Shown piece by piece: positions 7,616-13,254 of a stretch of 16,676 nucleotides of DNA; position 1 is the first letter of the stretch; each line of letters starts with the position of its first letter. A program made the translations under genes and the position numbers. The notes beneath the pieces are model-generated. The model was not told the DNA's origin. It saw only the letters and a program-made list of their open reading frames with translations, and searched no databases. Source of the stretch: Promicromonosporaceae bacterium (GTDB taxonomy: Bacteria; Actinomycetota; Actinomycetes; Actinomycetales; Cellulomonadaceae); contig WQZL01000034.1 of the NCBI GenBank assembly GCA_009780755.1, positions 1 through 16,676 of the forward strand, given 5' to 3'.

Positions 7616-8755
7616 CTAACCTGTACCCCGGATCAACCGTAATGCCGGGCGCGGCGTGGAGATGGGTTGCTGAGTGCCCTTGATTGGAATAGGAATTTGC
7701 CCAAATGTCAACCCATGGAGGTCTTGGGGGCTCATTGCCAACTCATTACAGACTTGCACAACACCCATTCCTCGCTCCCGTAACGCCGGAAACACTGTGT
7801 CGAAAACTCGCGAGCGCTCTCGATCAATGCCGCCTGGTTCAGAAGTGCGGAAACCGCGCTGCGAAAGCTGCACGCAGTTTTGTCGGTAACTCCACTCTGT
7901 AAGCCTACCAAGATCATATAGGCGTTTGGTTGCAGCCATCGCCGAAACCTTGTAGTAGCTGCGGATTCCAAGTATCTGCGACACTGCGGGCTCCCGACCA
8001 ACGTGTGCAAGCATTGTTTCGCGAGGCATCAATAGAGCCGAGGCGAAAACATCTGCCTCCTTCTCAATTGCCCTACCATCAACACTTGCTGCTCCATCTC
8101 TGGCCGCCACCCCCATATGCAGCACTAGATGACCCAGCTCGTGCGCCAGATCGAAGCGAGAACGCTCTGCCGATTTCGCGGTTGACAGAAACACATAGGG
8201 AATACCATCAGCCCAAACGCTGAACGCATCAATCGCATCCGCATCCACCGGCAGACTGATCACACGGACGCCGTGCGCCTCACTGAGCTGAATCAGATTC
8301 GGCAACGGCTCGCTTCCCCTTCCCCAAATCGCACGCAAAGCCGCCGCAGCCGACTCCGGTTCATGTTGACTCAGTTCAGGCACAACTATGTCTGGCAATG
8401 TGAATCGGTCTGCAATCCAGCCATACATCTCCATGCCAAGGCTAGCTGCCGCCCGTGATGCCGTGCGCTGAGCAGCAGTCGCACGCCTAAGCGCACGAAA
8501 AAACCCTTGTTCAGTCGGTACAGCTACCCATTCACCACGCGAGAAAAAATTCACTGGCATCTGAAGCGCGAACGCTAGATCTCTAGCCCGGCCAGCTGGC
8601 GCTCCCTCAGTTTCGTATATTTGCAGAAGGCGCGTTGAAACATCCAATGCCCCAGACAGCGCAATCTTGGTCAGTCCCCGCCGCTCCCGAGCCAGGCGAA
8701 TTCGCGACGGGTTCAGCCGCTCCTCAGCGGGCCGTGATGATGAAGTCGACGCCAT
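7616..8755 (-). CDS. XRE-type helix-turn-helix / ImmA-IrrE zinc metallopeptidase
   Basis: This 379-residue protein, counted from ATG 8755-8753, joins an XRE-type HTH (residues about 15-48, NPSRIRLARERRGLTK ... IYE) to an ImmA/IrrE (COG2856) peptidase. The zinc site is HELGH (His205, Glu206, His209) with third ligand Glu233 in EKEADVFASALLMP. ImmA/IrrE proteases cleave repressors after DNA damage or other stress, as ImmA of ICEBs1 and IrrE/PprI of Deinococcus do. The start was chosen from AGGTGA five bases before ATG 8755. Earlier in-frame ATGs (8761, 8770, 8851) would add residues that simply read over the upstream gene. Its 5' end overlaps that gene by 32 bases, implying co-translation. A target repressor is not obvious; the HTH may act in cis, or the partner protein may be the target. 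Confidence 0.92.
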   Translation of the reverse strand: MASTSSSRPAEERLNPSRIRLARERRGLTKIALSGALDVSTRLLQIYETEGAPAGRARDLAFALQMPVNFFSRGEWVAVPTEQGFFRALRRATAAQRTASRAAASLGMEMYGWIADRFTLPDIVVPELSQHEPESAAAALRAIWGRGSEPLPNLIQLSEAHGVRVISLPVDADAIDAFSVWADGIPYVFLSTAKSAERSRFDLAHELGHLVLHMGVAARDGAASVDGRAIEKEADVFASALLMPRETMLAHVGREPAVSQILGIRSYYKVSAMAATKRLYDLGRLTEWSYRQNCVQLSQRGFRTSEPGGIDRERSRVFDTVFPALRERGMGVVQVCNELAMSPQDLHGLTFGQIPIPIKGTQQPISTPRPALRLIRGTG

Positions 8756-9386
8756 CGCCATCACCTGCATCCGCAGGTATATCCATCGCCGCCGCGAAGT
8801 CCAGACTCGGCAGCAGGATGCGCTCCTGCCAAGCTTCGACCATGCCGCCATCAGACATACGCAGAGGCAGCGACAACTCGGCGCGCAGCTCGCCCTCTTG
8901 CGTGCGGTGATAGAGTAAAAACCAAGTCTTCACCGCCGATGCCTTCTCGGCACCCATGTCAGGGAGCAGAACAGCGATGTTGAACTCTAGCTGCCGGTTT
9001 ACCTCGACCGCGCGAGCAGACGTATTCCCTCTTGGCCTGGCCGTCTTAGGCACGCCTTCTTCGCGACCAGTATCCGAGTTCCCACTCACCGGAACAATTG
9101 CCCACTCGCCTTTGGGATCGGTGATCCTTGGTGAGTTCCGTTCATCGCTCAGCTGCCACCCATCTATCGCAAGCCCCTCGCGCAGCTTGCGCACAGTCTC
9201 CATCCACCGATAAGTGCCAGCAGCCATGACTGGACTAAAGGTGTCCGCCTGGCGAGCCATCACATCTCCGGCATCTAGCGCTGCGGTCAGACGCTCGGAG
9301 TTGATACCTAGCTCGCTCAGTCGCCTGACAGCATCGTCGGCGCAGTGAACTAACGGTTCATGCACCGAGTTGAAGTGGGTTGACAT
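8724..9386 (-). CDS. Hypothetical protein, partner of the HTH-ImmA protease
   Basis: I do not recognise a named domain in this 220-residue soluble protein. Residues 15-75 look helical (DDAVRRLSELGIN, YRWMETVRKLREGL), followed by a mixed region with GWQLSDERNSPRITDPKGEW (76-95), AVEVNRQLEF (126-135), TWFLLYHRT (154-162) and ELRAELSLPL ... AWQERILLPSLDF (166-197). From memory, similar proteins with the WxERILLP ending often precede ImmA-type genes, but this needs a search. The start is ATG 9386, because GGAGG lies five bases before it; ATG 9389 is too close to that site. Its last 32 bases overlap the ImmA gene start. The candidate LexA box at 9401-9414 would control both genes. Confidence 0.8.
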   Translation of the reverse strand: MSTHFNSVHEPLVHCADDAVRRLSELGINSERLTAALDAGDVMARQADTFSPVMAAGTYRWMETVRKLREGLAIDGWQLSDERNSPRITDPKGEWAIVPVSGNSDTGREEGVPKTARPRGNTSARAVEVNRQLEFNIAVLLPDMGAEKASAVKTWFLLYHRTQEGELRAELSLPLRMSDGGMVEAWQERILLPSLDFAAAMDIPADAGDGDGVDFIITAR

Positions 9387-9400
9387 CATGTCCTCCTTTG

Positions 9401-9414
9401 CGAACAACTGTTCG
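9401..9414 (-). promoter_or_regulatory. Candidate LexA (SOS) box upstream of the ImmA operon
   Basis: Read on the minus strand the site is CGAACAGTTGTTCG: a perfect six-base inverted repeat around GT that fits the Gram-positive/actinobacterial core CGAAC-N4-GTTCG. It lies between the ribosome binding site AAAGGAGG and the upstream DNA, 14 bases before ATG 9386. A repressor bound here would block transcription of the 220-aa gene and the ImmA gene. Binding is inferred from the match only. Confidence 0.65.
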
Positions 9415-9436
9415 GAGAATCTTCTCACACCTGTGT
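9415..9436. repeat. Two short inverted repeats adjoining the SOS box
   Basis: Directly next to the LexA-like site are GAGAATCTTCTC (9415-9426; five-base arms, two-base centre) and ACACCTGTGT (9427-9436; four-base arms). They could be operators for the operon's own HTH protein or chance symmetry. On the minus strand TCGACA, a possible -35, lies just upstream, but no matching -10 was found. Confidence 0.4.
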
Positions 9437-9504
9437 CGAAAACCGGAAGTCGAACCACTGCGGCGTGGCGCGGCGAGAGAGTTGGTGCTAGGGCAGGCGC
9501 TGGC

Positions 9505-9888
9505 TTAGGCGGGGGCGGGGATGCCCTGGCGACGTAGCTCCGTGAGCAGGGGCTCCGGGTCGGCTAAGCCGACGACGACGCGATGGTAGTGACCGCCGGT
9601 CAAGGTGAGGGCAAGCGCGGGCTGGTTGCGATGAATGTCCAGAAAGGCCAGGCCCTCGTCGGTGCGGTAGGTGCCCACATCGAGGACGCCAGGGATGCGC
9701 CCGCCGACCACCTTCAGCGTATGTTCACCGGAGAATGGGCTGCCATACTGCGCCATCGGGTCGGCGATCACTTCTACGCCGGTGATGCGGTCGATCGGCA
9801 CGGTGAACTCGTGCCGCGCCGACAGCGCCGTTTCCTTGATCGACATGGTAACGATCAGGTTGCCGTCTTCGATTCGTGCCTGGGCCAT
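9505..9888 (-). CDS. Small hypothetical protein, possibly with a bacterial PH-like fold
   Basis: This 127-residue protein has no signal peptide or membrane segment. It is rich in alternating beta-type segments, with RHEFTVPIDRITGVEVI, a central VVGGRIPGVLDVGTYRT, then HRNQPALALTL and YHRVVVGLADPEPLLTELRR near the C-terminus. That pattern (strand, VPL/I-xx-I hinge, GGxxPG loop, a final ..DPE..L.. helix) resembles small actinobacterial proteins with a PH-like domain, but the match is by eye. AAGGAG five to six bases before ATG 9888 supports the start. It follows the DUF4143 ATPase gene by 34 bases on the same strand and may be co-transcribed with it. A 118-base gap then separates it from the SOS-controlled pair. 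Confidence 0.7.
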   Translation of the reverse strand: MAQARIEDGNLIVTMSIKETALSARHEFTVPIDRITGVEVIADPMAQYGSPFSGEHTLKVVGGRIPGVLDVGTYRTDEGLAFLDIHRNQPALALTLTGGHYHRVVVGLADPEPLLTELRRQGIPAPA

Positions 9889-9922
9889 GACTGCTCCTTA
9901 ATCAACGCGGTGCAACATCACC

Positions 9923-11245
9923 CTATGCCACCCCAGCCATCTCCGCAGCCGCTGTCAGTGCCGGGAGCGCGTACAGCGGGAGGCTAAGCAGGCCAGGCGT
10001 AGCGCCATAAGGAACCATCGCAGTTCTAACTGCTAGCGAGGGTCGGTAAAGGTCTTGGTAACGCCGCAGAGACTTCGCTTTGGTGTTCGTTTCAGCCTTC
10101 ACCTCAATGGGAATAACTTGTGAGTCCTGTACCACCACGAAATCTACTTCAGCGGTTCCGCCCTCGGCGCTCCAGTAATGTGGGTCCAGCCTACCCATGG
10201 CAATGAGTTGTTGGGCAACGTACTGTTCGGTCAACGCACCCTTGAACTCGGTAAACACGCGATTGCCTTCCACCACAATCTGCGGATCGAGACGTGCAGC
10301 AGCAGCTAGCAAGCCAACATCGAGACCAAACAGCTTGAATGCCTTGGTGTCCGCATAGGCGGCAATCGGCAGCAATGGCGCGGTGATTCGTCGCACTTGA
10401 TGTGTCATCCCGGCATCGCACAACCAATTAATCGCCGTCTCGTATTCGCGAGCGCGAGCACCGGTTCGTACCAGGCCGTAAACGAATTTGCGGTTCTCCC
10501 GCGCCAACTGGCTCGGAAGGCTGGTGAAAACCTGACGCAACCTAGGCACCTCGGCAGTCGAGGCGTGCTTGGAAAAGTCCTGTTCATAGGCGATTAGGAG
10601 TTGGCTTTGGATGTGCCGCGCCTCATACATGTCGCCCGTGTCAAGGTAAGCAGCGACAGCCTCGGGCATTCCGCCCACCACGTAATACTGGCGCAATAGG
10701 TCGGCGTATACGGTGTGCAGCGGGATGGTTAGGCGCAGGTCACCTGCGGTTATGGCCTCGGACAGATCGCGGCGGCCGCTGGCGATGCAGAATTCCAGAA
10801 ATGACAGCGGGTACAAGTCAAGAAACTCAACCTTGCCCACAGGAAAAGAAGTTGCCCCATGAAGCGCAACTCCGAGCAGTGACCCCGCCCCCACCACGAA
10901 GGAATCTGGCAAACGCTCGGCAAAATACTTTAGCGCCGTGAGCGCACGAGGAGCCTCCTGAATCTCATCTAGCGCGATCAAAGTCGCGGTCGGGTCGATT
11001 GGGCCTCCGCCATCCAACAAGGCCAGACCAGCCAGGATTCGCCCGACATCAAGATCCTGCTCAAATATTTCTCGAGCAGCCGCCATCTCGTCAAAGTTGA
11101 CGTAAACCAGCCTGGCAAAGTGACTCTCGCCAAACTCCCTTAGGAGCCAGGTTTTGCCTACTTGTCGCGCACCGCGCAAGATCAGCGGCTTGCGGCGCGA
11201 GCGAGTCCGCCACCGCAGCAACGCTTCGAGAGCCAACCGTTCCAT
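9923..11245 (-). CDS. ATP-binding protein, AAA_14 / DUF4143 family
   Basis: This 440-residue protein has an AAA_14 ATPase domain with Walker A GARQVGKT (25-32), Walker B TLIALDEIQ (Asp93, Glu94) and a sensor-like VVGAGSLLGV (117-126). A DUF4143 C-terminal domain carries EVDFVV (366-371) and IEVKAET (380-386), the spacing seen in PD-(D/E)xK-like folds. The family is widespread, often patchily distributed, and has no settled function. The start is ATG 11245, the only sensible one, with no Shine-Dalgarno sequence but TATGCT six bases before it, so the message is probably leaderless. Two copies of a 20-bp near-palindrome lie just upstream and are good operator candidates. A 127-aa gene follows after 34 bases. 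Confidence 0.93.
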   Translation of the reverse strand: MERLALEALLRWRTRSRRKPLILRGARQVGKTWLLREFGESHFARLVYVNFDEMAAAREIFEQDLDVGRILAGLALLDGGGPIDPTATLIALDEIQEAPRALTALKYFAERLPDSFVVGAGSLLGVALHGATSFPVGKVEFLDLYPLSFLEFCIASGRRDLSEAITAGDLRLTIPLHTVYADLLRQYYVVGGMPEAVAAYLDTGDMYEARHIQSQLLIAYEQDFSKHASTAEVPRLRQVFTSLPSQLARENRKFVYGLVRTGARAREYETAINWLCDAGMTHQVRRITAPLLPIAAYADTKAFKLFGLDVGLLAAAARLDPQIVVEGNRVFTEFKGALTEQYVAQQLIAMGRLDPHYWSAEGGTAEVDFVVVQDSQVIPIEVKAETNTKAKSLRRYQDLYRPSLAVRTAMVPYGATPGLLSLPLYALPALTAAAEMAGVA

Positions 11246-11251
11246 CTGACA

Positions 11252-11257
11252 AGCATA
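11252..11257 (-). promoter_or_regulatory. Candidate -10 element for the DUF4143 ATPase gene
   Basis: On the minus strand TATGCT ends six bases before ATG 11245, so transcription would begin at about the start codon. The expected -35 region falls within the first copy of the 20-bp repeat at 11270-11289, so a protein bound there would compete with RNA polymerase. Confidence 0.45.
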
Positions 11258-11265
11258 GCATCGTT

Positions 11266-11321
11266 CACGTTTTTCGTTGGAAAAATGTGAGCGCTCACCG
11301 TTTTTTCGTTGGAAAAATGTG
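11266..11321. repeat. Paired near-palindromic repeats upstream of the ATPase gene (operator candidate)
   Basis: TTTTTCGTTGGAAAAATGTG occurs exactly at 11270-11289 and again at 11302-11321, 32 bases apart start to start, or about three helical turns. Each copy has TTTTTC/GAAAAA arms around GTTG; with its flanks the first copy extends to CACGTTTTTC against GAAAAATGTG, nine of ten bases matching. Between the cores is a perfect 12-bp palindrome, GTGAGCGCTCAC (11287-11298). The arrangement lies over the promoter of the DUF4143 gene and suggests cooperative binding of a dimeric regulator. Confidence 0.65.
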
Positions 11322-11354
11322 TTGCATCATCGATGTTCGCGTACTGAGCGCTGC

Positions 11355-11645
11355 CTAGGGCCGCTTCTGTTGACGGATTCGCTTCCCCGGCCACGGCGAG
11401 GAAGCGCGGCCCTGCAGAAACGGACAGGCTGCACAGGGGGTGGGTTTAGGCTGGTCCGGCGGGATGCAGGCGCCGCAGCCGAGCGCCCTGGCCTCGACGG
11501 GAGACATCGCGCCCGTGGCCACCCAGTGGGTTAGTGCCAGGTCAACGTGGTTTACGTAAATGCCCGCGCGGGTAGGGATTCGGCTGGCCGGTATCTCTGC
11601 TCGCATCAGTAAGTCAACCATCTGGCCTCGCCAACGTACCCTCAT
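11355..11645 (-). CDS. Small cysteine-rich hypothetical protein (two CxxC pairs)
   Basis: I do not recognise the family of this 96-residue basic protein. Its N-terminal half is RVRWRGQMVDLLMRAEIP followed by IPTRAGIYVNHVDLALTHW. Its C-terminal half has GCGAC (Cys57, Cys60) and CAACP (Cys71, Cys74), a CxxC-x10-CxxC spacing that suits a zinc knuckle or, less likely, an iron-sulfur site. The start at ATG 11645 is supported by AGGAGG eight bases upstream; the frame continues 19 codons further to 11702 but without such a site. It is divergent from gnd across about 140 bases and stands alone, with the ATPase operator region beyond its 3' end. Confidence 0.72.
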   Translation of the reverse strand: MRVRWRGQMVDLLMRAEIPASRIPTRAGIYVNHVDLALTHWVATGAMSPVEARALGCGACIPPDQPKPTPCAACPFLQGRASSPWPGKRIRQQKRP

Positions 11646-11772
11646 TGAAACCACCTCCTGGTCTTGTCCGTCAAGAAGTCGGCAAGCCTGCCATCGCCCC
11701 ACCCATCACAAAAGCGTGGCACTCGATGATCGCCGCCTTCTTTTTGCGGCCTGTTCGGCAGTTTGTCGCGGC

Positions 11773-11778
11773 TAGGCT
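11773..11778 (+). promoter_or_regulatory. Candidate -10 element for gnd
   Basis: TAGGCT fits TANNNT and ends seven bases before ATG 11786. Only GGGG lies between, which is a weak ribosome binding site, so a leaderless transcript is plausible. No clear -35 was found at 16-18 bases. Confidence 0.35.
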
Positions 11779-11785
11779 GGGGCGC

Positions 11786-13240
11786 ATGATGTGTGAGGTT
11801 GCGGCGGGCGGGCTGGCCGATATCGGCTTGACCGGCCTGGCCGTGATGGGACGGAATCTGGCTCGAAACCTGGCCCGAAACGGCTACACCGTCGCGGTAC
11901 ACAACCGCTCCTCGGCCAAGACCGCCTCGCTTATTGCCGAGCATGGGCACGAGGGCACCTTCATCCCGGCTGAGTCGCTAGCCAACCTTGTCGCCTCCTT
12001 GGCCCGTCCCCGCAAGGTGGTGATTATGGTGCCAGCCGGGGCGGCCACCGACGCCGTCATTACCGCCCTGGTGCCACTGTTGGCCGTGGGCGACATCATT
12101 ATCGATGCCGGAAATGCCCACTTTCCCGATACCATCCGCCGCGAGACTGCCCTGGCCGCCCAAGGGCTACGTTTTGTCGGCGTGGGCATCTCCGGCGGCG
12201 AGGAGGGAGCGCTGCTCGGCCCGGCGATCATGCCCGGCGGCACCCCCGAGAGCTACGAGATGCTCGGCCCGATCCTAGAATCCATCGCCGCGCAGGTAGA
12301 TGGCGTGCCATGCTGCGCCTACGTCGGACCTAGCGGCGCCGGGCATTTCGTGAAGATGGTGCATAACGGCATCGAGTACGCCGATATGCAGCTGATCGCC
12401 GAGGCATATGACCTGCTTCGGCAAGGGCTAGGCGCGAGCCCAGCCGAGATCGGGGAGGTCTTCGACCGGTGGAACGCCGGCGACCTGGAATCCTTCCTGA
12501 TCGAGATCACCGCCGAGGTGCTGGCCCACGTAGATACCGAGACCGGCCGACCATTTGTGGATGTGATCGCAGATCAGGCCGAGCAGAAGGGCACCGGGCG
12601 CTGGACGGTGCAAAACGGCCTCGACCTCGGCGTGCCCATCACCGGCCTAGCGGAGGCCACCTTCGCCCGCGCCCTCTCCGGCGGCCTCGCCCAACGAGAG
12701 GCCGCCCGCGCCGCGCTGCCTGCCAACGCTGCGCCGTGGGCTATTACCGACTGGGACCCCTTCATTGAGGATGTGCGCCGGGCGCTTTATGCCTCCAAGG
12801 TGGTCGCCTACTCTCAGGGTTTCGAGCAGATCGCGGCGGCGTCGGCCGAATATGGCTGGGACATTGACCGGAGTGCGATGGCTCGCATCTGGCGCGGCGG
12901 CTGCATCATCCGCGCCCAATTCCTAAGCCGCATCACCGAGGCATACGAACGCGATCCACACCTGCCCCTGCTGCTGGCCGACCCCTACTTCCGCCAAGCA
13001 GTGGCAGATGGTCTGGCCGCCTGGCGCCGCGTGGTGGCCGCCGCCGCGACGCACGGGGTGCCCGCCCCGGCCTTCGCCTCATCGCTTGCCTACTACGACG
13101 GCCTGCGCGCCGACCGCCTCCCGGCTGCGCTCATCCAGGCGCAGCGCGATTTCTTCGGCGCCCACACCTACCGTCGCATCGACAAGCCCGGCACCTTCCA
13201 CACCCAGTGGTCAGCCAACCGCACCGAAATTGAAATCTAG
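11786..13240 (+). CDS. gnd: 6-phosphogluconate dehydrogenase, NADP-dependent, decarboxylating
   Basis: This 484-residue enzyme oxidises and decarboxylates 6-phosphogluconate to ribulose 5-phosphate, yielding NADPH in the pentose phosphate pathway. The Rossmann motif is IGLTGLAVMGRNLA (13-26), and HNRS (39-42) supplies the Arg that prefers NADP. The substrate site has SGGEEGA (136-142), and KMVHNGIEY (190-198) contains the catalytic Lys190 and Glu197. DQAEQKGTGRWT and the C-terminal tail ending in HTQWSANRTEIEI are intact. The length agrees with bacterial enzymes of about 480 residues. The frame stays open upstream to 11645, but the extra 47 residues are not family-like; the start is ATG 11786, or the adjacent ATG 11789. 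GH115 follows after a gap of 14 bases. Confidence 0.97.
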   Translation: MMCEVAAGGLADIGLTGLAVMGRNLARNLARNGYTVAVHNRSSAKTASLIAEHGHEGTFIPAESLANLVASLARPRKVVIMVPAGAATDAVITALVPLLAVGDIIIDAGNAHFPDTIRRETALAAQGLRFVGVGISGGEEGALLGPAIMPGGTPESYEMLGPILESIAAQVDGVPCCAYVGPSGAGHFVKMVHNGIEYADMQLIAEAYDLLRQGLGASPAEIGEVFDRWNAGDLESFLIEITAEVLAHVDTETGRPFVDVIADQAEQKGTGRWTVQNGLDLGVPITGLAEATFARALSGGLAQREAARAALPANAAPWAITDWDPFIEDVRRALYASKVVAYSQGFEQIAAASAEYGWDIDRSAMARIWRGGCIIRAQFLSRITEAYERDPHLPLLLADPYFRQAVADGLAAWRRVVAAAATHGVPAPAFASSLAYYDGLRADRLPAALIQAQRDFFGAHTYRRIDKPGTFHTQWSANRTEIEI

Positions 13241-13254
13241 GTCACATCATCAAT

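Noticed and set aside
8756..8851. 32-codon extension of the HTH-ImmA protein
   Set aside because: It only re-reads the partner gene in another frame, and AGGTGA supports ATG 8755.
11182..11394. Minus-strand frame running through the ATPase promoter repeats
   Set aside because: It overlaps the ATPase gene start and the palindromic repeats, and has no ribosome binding site or recognisable domain.
11732..11750. GCCGC/GCGGC stem around a T-run upstream of gnd
   Set aside because: The T-run is in the loop, not after the stem, so it is not an intrinsic terminator; probably chance.
11645..11785. 47-codon extension of gnd
   Set aside because: The residues do not resemble 6-phosphogluconate dehydrogenases, and the normal length and Rossmann fold start fit ATG 11786.
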